Below are positions 8,860 to 17,196 of a DNA stretch of 64,000 bases, one piece after another; position 1 is the first letter of the stretch; each line of letters begins with the position of its first letter. The position numbers were made by a program, and so were the translations under genes. The DNA is taken from positions 496,001 to 560,000 of the forward strand of contig CASIBO010000002.1 of the NCBI GenBank assembly GCA_949372755.1, written 5' to 3'. A model generated the notes under the pieces. The model had not been told where the DNA came from. It saw nothing but the letters and a program-made list of their open reading frames with translations, and did no database searches. This stretch comes from UBA9926 sp018645765 (GTDB taxonomy: Bacteria > Pseudomonadota > Gammaproteobacteria > Pseudomonadales > Azotimanducaceae).

Positions 8860-9642
8860 TTACAGGGCTGGTGATAAATTACCATCCACGTTGATGGCAG
8901 TGCCGCTAACGTAGCCGCCCGCATCCGAGCATAAAAGGCAGGCTAGGCTCGCACACTCATCGGCGTAGCCCAGGCGCCCCATGGGCAATGATTTGCCAGC
9001 CGCTTTTATAAAAGCCTTTAATGAATCGGTTGACCCGCTCGCCTTGTGGGCCCGCACCATCTGGTCGGACTCAATCCGCCCGATATTCAAAGCGTTCACC
9101 AGAACGTTGTGCGAGGCACCTTCGCCGGCTAAGACCTTGGTCAGCGCCATGCCTGCGGCGCGCGTGACCGAGGTTGGGGCCGAGCCTTTGGCGGGCGTCT
9201 TAGCAAGGGTATTGAGCATGTTAATAATCCTGCCCCAGCGGTTGGCTTTCATCGACGGCAGAACCAAGCGGCTTAAGCGAACCGCGGCCATGAGCTTCAG
9301 ATCTAAATCGTACTGCCACTCATCATCGGTGATGCTTTCAAAGGCGCCAGCTTTCGCAAACCCAGCATTGTTCACCAGGATATCAATGCGCTCGAAATCA
9401 GTTGTAACCGCTTGGTGGAGTTGTTTAATGTCATCGGCATTGGCGACGTCGCAAACGTAACCAATGGCCTTTTGGCCTGTGGTTTGGATAATGCTCAAAG
9501 CGGCTTGCTTTACCTCGGCTTCTGTTCGAGCGGCGAGCGCGATCTTCGCGCCGGATTCTGCAAACTTTAATCCCATCGCATAACCCAAGCCTTTACTACC
9601 ACCGGTAATGAGGGCAACTCGGCCATCCATTCTAATTTCCAT
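8860..9642 (-). CDS. SDR-family protein with altered catalytic residues
   Basis: 260 residues of the short-chain dehydrogenase/reductase fold. The dinucleotide-binding TGGSKGLG (residues 13-20) and the structural NNAG (residues 91-94) are intact, and the C-terminal NVDG region is normal. The usual Ser-Tyr-Lys triad is not: the YxxxK position reads TSVTR (Thr157, Arg161), and the serine position about 13 residues before holds Asn144. A cofactor can probably still bind, but classical SDR chemistry is doubtful, so the protein may be a variant subfamily or non-enzymatic. An AAGGG 7 nt before the ATG supports the start. It begins 9 nt after the hemH stop, implying co-transcription. Confidence 0.88.
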   Translation of the reverse strand: MEIRMDGRVALITGGSKGLGYAMGLKFAESGAKIALAARTEAEVKQAALSIIQTTGQKAIGYVCDVANADDIKQLHQAVTTDFERIDILVNNAGFAKAGAFESITDDEWQYDLDLKLMAAVRLSRLVLPSMKANRWGRIINMLNTLAKTPAKGSAPTSVTRAAGMALTKVLAGEGASHNVLVNALNIGRIESDQMVRAHKASGSTDSLKAFIKAAGKSLPMGRLGYADECASLACLLCSDAGGYVSGTAINVDGNLSPAL

Positions 9643-9651
9643 TGAGTGCCC

Positions 9652-10683
9652 TTAAAACTGGTTGAGATTGACTCGAGGGGAGGTTCGACCATGAAGCTCG
9701 CGCTCGAATAAGTGTTCCTCAACGAGGGCCACCATTAGAGCAACATGATCTTGGGTGGCGTTGAGCGCTTTAACATACTGGAATGTTTCGCCGCCGGCGG
9801 CAAGAAATGCGTCCTGGTTTTCGACCTTAATTTCTTCAATGGTCTCTAGACAATCTACCGAAAACCCCGGGCAGATCACCAACAGATCTTTTTTACCCGT
9901 CGCGGGGAAGGCGCGCATTTGATCAATCGTGGCGGGCGTCAGCCAAGCCGCTGGTCCAAATTTCGACTGGAAGGCAACCGACCATTGATCTTTGGTTAAG
10001 CCTAGGGCGTGCGCCACGCGACGCGCTGTTTCCTGACATTGGCTCGCGTAGGGGTCGCCCGCATCGCTTTGGGACATTGGGATCCCGTGGAAGGAAAAGA
10101 GTAAGTGAGCGCCTGCTATCAGCTTTTTGTTATATTTTTCGACCGATTTCGTTAATCCGTGGATGTATTTTGGATGCGTGTGGTACTCGCTGATGAATCT
10201 GAAATTCGGAACAATTTGATTGTTCGTTGCCGTCACCCATTTATCGAAGACGGCGCCTGTCGTTGCCCCCGCATACTGTGGGTATAAAGGGATGACGAGG
10301 AACTCGTTGCAACCGTCGTCCTGCGCCTGGTTCAGGATCGATTTAAGCGCAGGATTGCCGTAAGTCATTGCCGTGTAAAAGTGCAAATCGCGTTCAGGGT
10401 ATTTCCGGTCAAAGTATTTGGCGACTCGCCGAGTGAGCGCGGCGGTGATGTTCCTAATCGGGCCATCATGGGTACCCCAGATCATCGAATAATTATGGGT
10501 GAGTTTTTTGGGTCTGGTCTTAAGAATGACCCCGTGCAGAATGGGCAACCAGACCGAGCGGGGTAAGTTAACCACGCGAGGGTCTGATAGGAATTCTGCT
10601 AAGTAGCGCTTGATGGCAGGCGCCGACGGTTCGTCCGGCGTGCCAAGATTTGCAAGAATGATCGCAGTTTTAATGGTGAGCAC
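9652..10683 (-). CDS. hemH: Ferrochelatase (protoheme ferro-lyase)
   Basis: 343 residues from a GTG at 10683. A longer start at 10710 is possible but adds nine residues that do not align with the family, whose usual N-terminus is close to K-T-A-I-I-L-A-N-L-G-T-P. Conserved motifs: NLGTPDEPSAPAIKRYLAEF, FSFHGIP (the His that receives metal), and QSKFGPAAWL (family signature). The enzyme inserts ferrous iron into protoporphyrin IX, the last step of heme synthesis, at the cytoplasmic face of the inner membrane. It is divergent from the tmRNA gene, and the SDR gene follows 9 nt downstream. The start codon is the only uncertain point. Confidence 0.93.
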   Translation of the reverse strand: MLTIKTAIILANLGTPDEPSAPAIKRYLAEFLSDPRVVNLPRSVWLPILHGVILKTRPKKLTHNYSMIWGTHDGPIRNITAALTRRVAKYFDRKYPERDLHFYTAMTYGNPALKSILNQAQDDGCNEFLVIPLYPQYAGATTGAVFDKWVTATNNQIVPNFRFISEYHTHPKYIHGLTKSVEKYNKKLIAGAHLLFSFHGIPMSQSDAGDPYASQCQETARRVAHALGLTKDQWSVAFQSKFGPAAWLTPATIDQMRAFPATGKKDLLVICPGFSVDCLETIEEIKVENQDAFLAAGGETFQYVKALNATQDHVALMVALVEEHLFERELHGRTSPRVNLNQF

Positions 10684-10790
10684 CTGTAGAAAATGAAAAA
10701 ATGTTAACACGGTCTGGTTGTTACGAAGAAATGAGATGACCTGTCTTTCGGAGCCTAATATGCCAGCTAGGCCGCATCGGCAAATAGACG

Positions 10791-10796
10791 TATACT
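10791..10796 (+). promoter_or_regulatory. Probable -10 element of the tmRNA promoter
   Basis: TATACT lies 8 nt before the first base of the mature tmRNA, the expected spacing if transcription starts at or next to the mature 5' end. No good -35 is visible 16-18 nt further upstream, so only the -10 is called. Confidence 0.5.
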
Positions 10797-10804
10797 GATG
10801 CTAA

Positions 10805-11184
10805 GGGGGTGACTTGGCTTCGACGCTGGTTACGAAACCTAAGGTGCATGCCGAGAGGGTAGTGACTCTCGTAAAACAATCACTGTAACTTTATAGTTGC
10901 CAATGACGAAAACTACGCGCTAGCTGCCTAAAAACCTAACCTTCGGGTTAATTTTTATTTAGCTTACCTCGGGGCGGATGTGCCCATGTATTCAAACCGA
11001 GGGCACGACTCATGGGACCGCTGTCAGACCCCGCTTGTGGTTGACGCAGTTAAACTTAAAGCAAGCTCGCCGTTTAATCCCTGTTTGCCGGGCCAGTGAG
11101 CGGTTAAATAATAGACAAACTATGCATGTAGAGCCGAAGGCAGAGAACTGACGGACGCGGGTTCAACTCCCGCCACCTCCACCA
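10805..11184 (+). ncRNA. ssrA: Transfer-messenger RNA (tmRNA)
   Basis: About 380 nt. The 5' end (GGGGGTGACTTGGCTTCGAC) and the 3' end (GGTTCAACTCCCGCCACCTC then CACCA) form the tRNA-like domain with a TTCAA T-loop and encoded CCA. The reading frame at 10899-10931 encodes the tag ANDENYALAA followed by TAA, the same tag as in E. coli. With SmpB, tmRNA releases ribosomes stalled on broken mRNAs and marks the product for proteolysis. Its partner gene smpB lies far away, at 33616-34092. Start and end are given to within a few bases. Confidence 0.96.
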
Positions 11185-11335
11185 AATTAAGAAGTAATCC
11201 TGCCTACCTCGTAGCAAAAGGCCCGGCGTTAGGGGTTTTCGGGGTTGTGCGTCCTTGTTCTACTGCGCCATGCCCTCTCGATGAGAGGTCGACAAGTAGC
11301 GACGCACGTAACCTGTTGCGCGTAAGCACCTTAAA

Positions 11336-12094
11336 TCAGCTAACAACACACTCGGGATCGCCGATGTGGCGGGTCACCATCGATCGAAATGCAGCGCGAC
11401 CGATGCCAAGTTGAACCAGATCCTTCTGAGCGAACAGGGCAGCCTCGCGGCTTATGGGCTTGGGGTCTCGGGCTTTCATATGTGCTTCAGCGACGCGTTC
11501 CATTTGAATAAAACTGCCAACGGCTTCGGCAACGCTGTTGCCAACACTCAGCAGGCCATGGCTTCTTAGAATAATCGCACGGGTTTTACCCAGCGCATCT
11601 GCGATACGTTGCCCGGCTTCCAAGCTTTGCACCTGCACTTCCTCGTCATCAAACAGGGCATGGTCTTCAAAAAAGATACAAGACTCCTGGGTAATGGGTT
11701 GGAATAGGCGCGCTTCAGCCGAAAACGGCGTGCCCCAACCCGTATGTACATGCACAGCGCTCACAGCATCTTGGCGGGTCTGCAGGATCGGTTGGTGGAT
11801 GTAGTAGCCGGCAACATTGACGAATCCGGTGCCGGCAGCAAGGCTACCGTCCGGTGCCACCAGAACCAAGTCATCCGTTGTGGCCTGATGGTAGGACACG
11901 CCATAGCGGAGCATCCAAAAGTGATCGGTTTGCTCGGGATCGCGCGCGCTGATATGGCCGTCTCCAGCATCGCCCCAGCGGTTCGCGGCCAGAAGCCGAT
12001 ACCCTAAGGCGCAGTCCCGTTTGCGCCGAGCGCGGACCTCTTCAACGGTTCTTTCTTCTGGATTGCTGCCTTTAATCTGGTTCATCTGGTTCAT
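11336..12094 (-). CDS. Class II aldolase/adducin-family protein
   Basis: 252 residues. The zinc-binding histidines of the fold are present: HVH (His115, His117) in SAVHVHTGWG and His179 in ILRSHGLLSVG; an acidic residue in the FFEDHALFDDEE segment would match the usual general-base region. The family includes fuculose-phosphate aldolase, ribulose-phosphate epimerase and several decarboxylase-like proteins; the RSHGLL form and N-terminal RxxRxxCALGYRLLAANRWG are common in the broad unassigned aldolase group. Likely cytoplasmic and zinc-dependent; the substrate is unknown. It appears monocistronic and diverges from the CmcJ-like gene. Confidence 0.87.
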   Translation of the reverse strand: MNQMNQIKGSNPEERTVEEVRARRKRDCALGYRLLAANRWGDAGDGHISARDPEQTDHFWMLRYGVSYHQATTDDLVLVAPDGSLAAGTGFVNVAGYYIHQPILQTRQDAVSAVHVHTGWGTPFSAEARLFQPITQESCIFFEDHALFDDEEVQVQSLEAGQRIADALGKTRAIILRSHGLLSVGNSVAEAVGSFIQMERVAEAHMKARDPKPISREAALFAQKDLVQLGIGRAAFRSMVTRHIGDPECVVS

Positions 12095-12550
12095 CTGGGA
12101 TGTGCCTTGCGCTGTGATTGGCTTAGGAGTGTTTATGCCTTGTGCGGGTTGCGTTGTCCAGTGTAGCTGGTAATCGCAAAAACTGAGCCCCGAGGTTAAG
12201 GCGAGTAGACCGTCAACGAGTAGACCGTCAACGAAAAGACGCTCGATAACTTGCCGCGGCAGCCTGAACCCCTTATGTGAGGTAAAAAAAGGGTGCAGCT
12301 ACCCTGCAACTGCCCAGTAAAGAAGTTTTGCCGTGCGGTGTTGGGCAGATCGGTGGTCGAGTCGATTTTGTTGCGCTGCTGTTTTTAGAATTAAAAGACC
12401 CGGTTTGCAGTGTTGCCTAAGTGCGGCAGTACATTATGAAGACGTGCTTAGTGCGAAATTGAGTGGCCAAAGCGGGATTCCGTCTTGGATCGGCCTGTGC
12501 GACGATATTGGGCAATCCAATGCTGTTATCAATGTGAAGAAGGCCCAATT
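12095..12550. other. Intergenic region between divergent aldolase-like and CmcJ-like genes
   Basis: About 456 nt with no supported gene. It contains a perfect 15-bp direct tandem duplication (12203-12217 and 12218-12232) and presumably both promoters. Weak open frames on the plus strand here have no family resemblance. Confidence 0.5.
12203..12232. repeat. 15-bp tandem duplication (2 copies)
   Basis: The unit GAGTAGACCGTCAAC occurs twice in direct succession with no mismatch. It lies in non-coding DNA upstream of the aldolase-like gene. Two copies may be a slippage event; a regulatory role is only a possibility. Confidence 0.85.
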
Positions 12551-13357
12551 ATGCAATCGACGACAAGTGCGCTCAGCGCCAAGTTTTTCTATCGTAAGCC
12601 CCTCTTAGTCGGGGAGCCGAAACCAGTTTTTGGATTGGCGCCAAGTGATCCTGACCGTCCTGATCAAGAAAGCCATTTCAAGACTGTAAAAGATGCCAGA
12701 GGGCAGAATCACAGCCTTTCTGAGGCCGGCTTTGTGTTGCTTGAGCATGAGACAGCGGTTTCAGATTTTTATAATGACGGCCACGTTGCAGAGATCTACT
12801 ACCCCGAAATGCAGGCATTGGCGCAGCAAGAAACGGGTGCGGACAAAGTGTTTGTGATGTCGCATATCACCCGCAATGAGGCCGATGCGGCGCTCGGCAA
12901 GCGGCTGGGTGCCCATCGATTGGTCCACAATGATTTCACGCCAAATTTTGAAACCACCATTGCGCCATTGCTTGAAAATATTGAGCAGACGCCGAGCCGC
13001 ATTGCGGTTTACAACCTTTGGCGGCGATTTGATGCAGACGGTCTGGATGCGCCCTTTGCCGTCTGTGATTCGCGATCGGTTGCTGTGCCGGAGCTCGTGC
13101 CGACGGATCTTCATAACTACGGGAGCGGTGAAGGCTTTGCGGTTGAAATCTATCAGTCTTGCTTTTCTGAACGACATCAATGGTATTTCTATCCGAAAAT
13201 GATGCGGCACGAAGTATTGATGTTTAAAACGTATGATTCAGCAGAGCAGCCCTTTTTACCGACCTTGCACAGCGCGTTTGATGACCCGAATTATGAAGCG
13301 GGCTCTGCCGCCCCTCGAGAAAGTGTTGAAGCCAGGGCAATTTGCTTGTTCTTTTAA
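12551..13357 (+). CDS. CmcJ/NvfI-family putative oxidoreductase
   Basis: 268 residues from the ATG at 12551, preceded by AGAAGG 7-8 nt upstream; longer open frames upstream lack this signal. Features of the CmcJ/NvfI/AsaB family are seen in order: VHNDFTP (His-x-Asp, probable metal ligands), VYNLWRR, an FAVCDSRSV segment, QWYFYPKM, EVLMFKTYDS, a late histidine in LHSAFDDP and the ending PRESVEARAICLFF. Members are related to 2-oxoglutarate/Fe(II)-type oxygenases and appear in fungal and bacterial secondary metabolism (cephamycin 7-alpha-methoxylation protein CmcJ). The substrate here is unknown. It is monocistronic and convergent with uppP. Confidence 0.8.
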   Translation: MQSTTSALSAKFFYRKPLLVGEPKPVFGLAPSDPDRPDQESHFKTVKDARGQNHSLSEAGFVLLEHETAVSDFYNDGHVAEIYYPEMQALAQQETGADKVFVMSHITRNEADAALGKRLGAHRLVHNDFTPNFETTIAPLLENIEQTPSRIAVYNLWRRFDADGLDAPFAVCDSRSVAVPELVPTDLHNYGSGEGFAVEIYQSCFSERHQWYFYPKMMRHEVLMFKTYDSAEQPFLPTLHSAFDDPNYEAGSAAPRESVEARAICLFF

Positions 13358-13423
13358 CAGCGCCGCCTAAGTATGCCGCTCCCGAACGGAGCGAATTTTG
13401 GTCTTTCGGGATTAATGTGCCTT

Positions 13424-13450
13424 GGGCGAGCGAACGGTGATTGCTCGCCC
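13424..13450. terminator. Hairpin in the CmcJ-like/uppP convergent gap
   Basis: An 8-bp perfect GC-rich stem (GGGCGAGC with GCTCGCCC, 11-nt loop). There is no T run on either strand, so it may only help termination or RNA stability. Confidence 0.4.
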
Positions 13451-13472
13451 GCGTGTCCATCAGATTAATTAA

Positions 13473-13495
13473 AGGCTTCGGGTGATACGAAGCCT
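13473..13495 (-). terminator. Possible uppP terminator
   Basis: An 8-bp stem, AGGCTTCG paired with CGAAGCCT around a 7-nt loop. Read on the minus strand it is followed by the T-rich TTAATTAAT, a weak intrinsic-terminator tail. It is placed correctly about 85 nt after the uppP stop. Confidence 0.5.
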
Positions 13496-13578
13496 CTGCG
13501 CAAAAGAATCTGGCAGGGCAGTCTGATCTGAGTCTCTGGTCAGGACACTCGCCTCAAATTTTTAAACAGCCATTTCGC

Positions 13579-14376
13579 TTACTGCACGAACAAGGCATAG
13601 CCACCCGCCAGTCCACCAACGGTAAAGCAGTAATAAGAAAAGTATCGGAGTTGAGCACGGCGCACGAGGGTGATCATCCACTGACAAGCGACAAGGCCCG
13701 TTACAAAAGCGGCTATAAACCCAGCAGTCAGCACCATCATTTCACCAGGTGCGATGTGAAAACCGCCATCAAGGAGGTCTTTGGCAATTTTTCCAAAGAT
13801 TAAGGGCACCACCATCAGAAACGAAAATTTGGCGGCGCGCGTTCGGTCAATCCCTAGAATGACAGAGGTTGATATGGTCGCGCCAGAGCGCGAAATGCCG
13901 GGCAGTATGGCGATGGCTTGGGCGAGGCCAATGACGAAGGCATGGCTGTAGGTCACGTCACGCTCGGTATTTTGAGCGCGATCGGCAATAAATAATAAGA
14001 TGCCGGTCAGCCAAAGCATGGCGCCAACCAATAAGATTTGTCGGTCGAAAAGCAGCTCGAGTTCCTTTGAAAATAGGACGCCTACGAGGGCGGCAGGAAT
14101 CATGCTGAGAACGATTTTCAGACTAAACTGCCATTCTGGCCCGCGCAGGTCACTGAATAAGCCCTTGGTGATTTGAAACACATCGGCCCTGAATATAACG
14201 AGCGTGCTGAGCGCGGTGGCGAGATGCACAACGATCGTAAACATCATGCTTTCTTGCGGCAGGCTGGTGTCCCCCAACAGCACCTTGCCGAGCTCGAGAT
14301 GGCCGCTGCTGCTAACCGGTAAAAATTCGGTCAGGCCCTGCACAATGCCCAAAACAATTGCTTCAAAATACGTCAC
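13579..14376 (-). CDS. uppP: Undecaprenyl-diphosphatase (BacA/UppP)
   Basis: 265 residues, an inner-membrane protein with about seven to eight hydrophobic segments. Both family signatures are present: GIVQGLTEFLPVSSSGHLEL near the N-terminus and ILPGISRSGATIS in the middle. The enzyme dephosphorylates undecaprenyl diphosphate to the monophosphate lipid carrier used for peptidoglycan and other envelope polymers; excess activity gives bacitracin tolerance. The length is normal. It appears to be a single-gene unit; about 340 nt separate it from the next gene on the same strand. Confidence 0.95.
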   Translation of the reverse strand: MTYFEAIVLGIVQGLTEFLPVSSSGHLELGKVLLGDTSLPQESMMFTIVVHLATALSTLVIFRADVFQITKGLFSDLRGPEWQFSLKIVLSMIPAALVGVLFSKELELLFDRQILLVGAMLWLTGILLFIADRAQNTERDVTYSHAFVIGLAQAIAILPGISRSGATISTSVILGIDRTRAAKFSFLMVVPLIFGKIAKDLLDGGFHIAPGEMMVLTAGFIAAFVTGLVACQWMITLVRRAQLRYFSYYCFTVGGLAGGYALFVQ

Positions 14377-14719
14377 GTAAATCCCCCATGGTTCGACGGC
14401 TATTCTAAGGGATTTTCAGAGCGGATCCTTAGGAAATTGCGGGTGCTGCGCTATTCATGGGCTTTCTTTCTTTCAGCAGGGCGTGGTCGATTTAGCGCCT
14501 AGCAGGAACTGTTTTTATGACATCAAACGGGTTTTGAATGCCCTTGGACGCCCTGCGGGTCACTTTTTGGCCGGGGTCTCGGCGGCTGAGATGGCGCCTG
14601 GATGAACAGTTTCAGGGGTTCAATGACGGGTGAGGCAGTGTCAGAAAAGCGGTTTAATTGACGCAGGCTCCCGTTGTGTGGGGCGCTGGTGAGCCACAAT
14701 CGGCTTTCGGGTTAATCTC
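14377..14719. other. Intergenic region upstream of uppP
   Basis: About 343 nt between the MFS stop and the uppP start. No open frame with family resemblance and no clear terminator is seen. It should contain the uppP promoter (minus strand). Confidence 0.45.
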
Positions 14720-15997
14720 CTAATCGCTGGTTTGTCGTACGGTTGCTCGGATGAGCTGCGGCTGCCGCAACAGGACCCAAACCACCATAGCGACGGTTAA
14801 GTAAGACAGAATCGGGAACAGCGCGGCGAGGCCCAACCATTGCGCGAGCAATGCGATCGGCATGGTCATCAGCTGCGCGAAGGCCATATTGAGTTGAAAG
14901 ATGCTCATGATTCGGCCGCGCATGTCGCTGGGCGCGATGTGCTGAATCAAAATCGTGCTCGACACCATCATGGTGGTCATGCCGGCGCCCAAACCAAAGT
15001 TGCCGATCATAATGTTCAGCTCGCTTTTACCCAACACGAAGATCACGAAGGAGAGCGAAAACAACAACGCGCCAAAGGCGATAAGGGCGCCGCGGTGAAC
15101 AAAATTGGCGAATCGAGCGAGCATTAAGGCTGCGATAAACGAGCCAATACCCCAGAACATCATCACAAAGCCCATACGGGGTATGGCAACACCCACCTCG
15201 GTTGTCACCCAGGTCGGCCCCAGACTGGCGGTTGCGGGATAACCCAGGCTCATGAGGAGGATCAGTAGAATGATGACCCAGAGAATGACCGGCTCCCCGC
15301 GCGCGTATCGCAGGCCAACGGAAATATCGGTTTTGATTTGCGCTAAGCCGTAGGGCTGCGATTGCTGTGATTGCACTTGGGCGCTGGGCGCGTAGCGCAT
15401 CATGCCGATCAAGATCATGGCGAGGAGGTAGCCAATCACGGTCGTGCCATAGGCTCCACTAAAACCGAACTGATCGATCATGATGCCCGTCACCATAATC
15501 GCCACTGGCATCGCAATTTGACCTGAGACCTGATTAAGGGAAATCCCTGAGGGGGTTAATCGCTGCCCAAGCACATCGGGCACAATTGCAAGTCGGGTCG
15601 GGGCATCGATGCTTTGCAGTCCGGAAGACAAAAAGGTGAGGATAAAAAAGGCGCCGAACCCGACGAAACCGGTGAGGTTCAAATACATAAAGCCCGCGAT
15701 CGCAGAGGTGGTTAAGACCTGTAATCCCAATATAAGTTGGAGCAGGTGTTTTCGATTGAATCGATCCGCCAGGGCGCCGCCATAGAGGCCAAAGGCCAAG
15801 CCGCCTAAGCCTCGGGAGGTTGCAATAAAGGCGACAAGGATCAGCCAGATGTTGCTGGGCGCTGTGGACTGGACCCAAAGAATTTGGGTTATAAACTGCA
15901 GTGGCATCAGCATCTGGCCGATGGCAAAGCCTGCCAGCAAAAACCGGAAATCTCGATTGTGTAGGGGCGCCAGCGCGCCAGTCGCTAAATCTGTCAT
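14720..15997 (-). CDS. MFS transporter (second EntS/MFS_3-like protein)
   Basis: 425 residues, about 12 hydrophobic segments. MFS_3-type features: GGALADRFNRKHLLQ in the second loop, QSIDAPTRLAIVPDVLGQRL and MRGRIMSIFQLNMA, matching in position the FRGRVMSIYMLEMA motif of the MFS protein at 658-1953. The two are members of the same subfamily but are not recent duplicates. Inner-membrane efflux is likely; the substrate is unknown. It lies 75 nt downstream of the luciferase-like monooxygenase gene on the same strand, so the pair could be co-transcribed. Confidence 0.85.
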   Translation of the reverse strand: MTDLATGALAPLHNRDFRFLLAGFAIGQMLMPLQFITQILWVQSTAPSNIWLILVAFIATSRGLGGLAFGLYGGALADRFNRKHLLQLILGLQVLTTSAIAGFMYLNLTGFVGFGAFFILTFLSSGLQSIDAPTRLAIVPDVLGQRLTPSGISLNQVSGQIAMPVAIMVTGIMIDQFGFSGAYGTTVIGYLLAMILIGMMRYAPSAQVQSQQSQPYGLAQIKTDISVGLRYARGEPVILWVIILLILLMSLGYPATASLGPTWVTTEVGVAIPRMGFVMMFWGIGSFIAALMLARFANFVHRGALIAFGALLFSLSFVIFVLGKSELNIMIGNFGLGAGMTTMMVSSTILIQHIAPSDMRGRIMSIFQLNMAFAQLMTMPIALLAQWLGLAALFPILSYLTVAMVVWVLLRQPQLIRATVRQTSD

Positions 15998-16072
15998 GGC
16001 TAATGGATACTGATTTGGTCAAAGGCTATCACGGATCGATAGGCCACGTGGCTAAGCGTTACGCGATCGCCA

Positions 16073-16828
16073 TTAATCTAACAGTCGGATGACCTCTTCA
16101 GGCTTTGGCCCGCCGGGTAGAAACATCACGGCGGTTTCATCAAGCCCGGCGTCGGAAAATGCCAGCAATTGCCTGCGCAGGGCCCCAAGGTCCGTCTCTT
16201 GAGTTAATTGCAGCGTCGAGACAATGGCCGTCTTGCCACCAAACGCGCGATACCGCGCGTGGGCGTCTATGATTTCCTCGGTGCTGCGGTAGTGGGCGGA
16301 TGCGATCCAGCCGTCGAAATCCTGGGCTGCCATCTCGACGCCGTTACCCCAGCTCCCTAAAAACAAAGGTGGGCCGCCAAGGACGTGAGGCCAAGGTGAT
16401 AAATCGCTGCCGTGGTGTTTCCCTGTTTCGAGAGCTGTTTTGAGCGCTTTGTGTTGATCACGAAAATCGCTGAACCGGGTGCCGTAAACTTTGCCAGCAA
16501 CTTCGAAATCTGCGGCAGTCGAGCCGGCGCCAAGCCCAAGAACCAGTCGAGGCCCACAGAGTTGCTGCAGTGAAAAAATGCGGTGGGCGAGTTCTAGCGT
16601 CGTATAAAGCGGTAGCTGGAGTACGGCTGTGCCGAGTCTAATGGTTCGAGTGACTGCAGCCGCTGTCGCAAGGGTTAACAAAGGATCCGTCATCATAAAG
16701 CCGCGACCCATTGCCTGCGCAGTCCAAAGGCTGGTAAAGCCCAAGGCTTCAAACCTTGTAGCCTGCTCTGCAATCCATTTTTGCTGACTCGGGTCATTAA
16801 TTGGTGCTAGTAGTACGCCCAGTTTCAT
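16073..16828 (-). CDS. LLM-class flavin-dependent oxidoreductase (luciferase-like)
   Basis: 251 residues of the bacterial luciferase-like TIM-barrel family. Seen are FEALGFTSLWTAQ, PLLTLATAAAVTRTIRLGTAV and GPRLVLGLGAGS, all standard in LLM proteins. It is shorter than most (about 300-350 residues), which suits the F420/FMN-dependent TIGR-type short members. Whether it uses FMN or F420 cannot be told; F420 is uncommon in gammaproteobacteria, so FMN is more likely (inference). It diverges from the carotenoid oxygenase gene across 368 nt, which holds a palindrome, and precedes the MFS gene. Confidence 0.83.
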   Translation of the reverse strand: MKLGVLLAPINDPSQQKWIAEQATRFEALGFTSLWTAQAMGRGFMMTDPLLTLATAAAVTRTIRLGTAVLQLPLYTTLELAHRIFSLQQLCGPRLVLGLGAGSTAADFEVAGKVYGTRFSDFRDQHKALKTALETGKHHGSDLSPWPHVLGGPPLFLGSWGNGVEMAAQDFDGWIASAHYRSTEEIIDAHARYRAFGGKTAIVSTLQLTQETDLGALRRQLLAFSDAGLDETAVMFLPGGPKPEEVIRLLD

Positions 16829-17196
16829 GGCTGTCGGTCCTTGCGAGAAGCCTAAAGCATAACGTCAACATGAGGCTCGAAGCCACTGCAGCTTGAAGCG
16901 CATTGAGACCCTGTCGTGTTACTCACCAGGGGCATGAGAAGAATCAAGGGTGAAGACTCGCGCCCGCCGTTGGTCTACGCTCGGGCAAGGCGTTTGAACG
17001 ATGACGGCTCGCAAGGCGCCTGATCCCGATGGCAACAAATCGGGCGGCGCAAGGGTTGACATCAAGGTCTCAGTTGAGACACTTGAGCCTCAGCTGATGA
17101 GGCCCGATAGATCGCGGATAAAAATTTTGATCTAAACAACCCGGTCTTCATCAGCCTGTAAAAACCCAAGCAGGCATTAGCCGTTAGAGGATTCCT
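16829..17196. other. Divergent control region of the LLM oxidoreductase and carotenoid oxygenase genes
   Basis: About 368 nt without a supported gene. It holds the perfect inverted repeat at 17067-17080 and a second, 5-bp inverted repeat at 17089-17103, both within 130 nt of the carotenoid oxygenase start. The RBS AGAGGA precedes the ATG at 17197. Confidence 0.5.
17067..17080. promoter_or_regulatory. Palindromic candidate operator
   Basis: GTCTCAGTTGAGAC is a perfect 6-bp inverted repeat with a 2-bp centre. It follows a TTGACA (17056-17061) that could be a -35 element, so a repressor bound here would block RNA polymerase. The binding protein is unknown. Confidence 0.4.
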
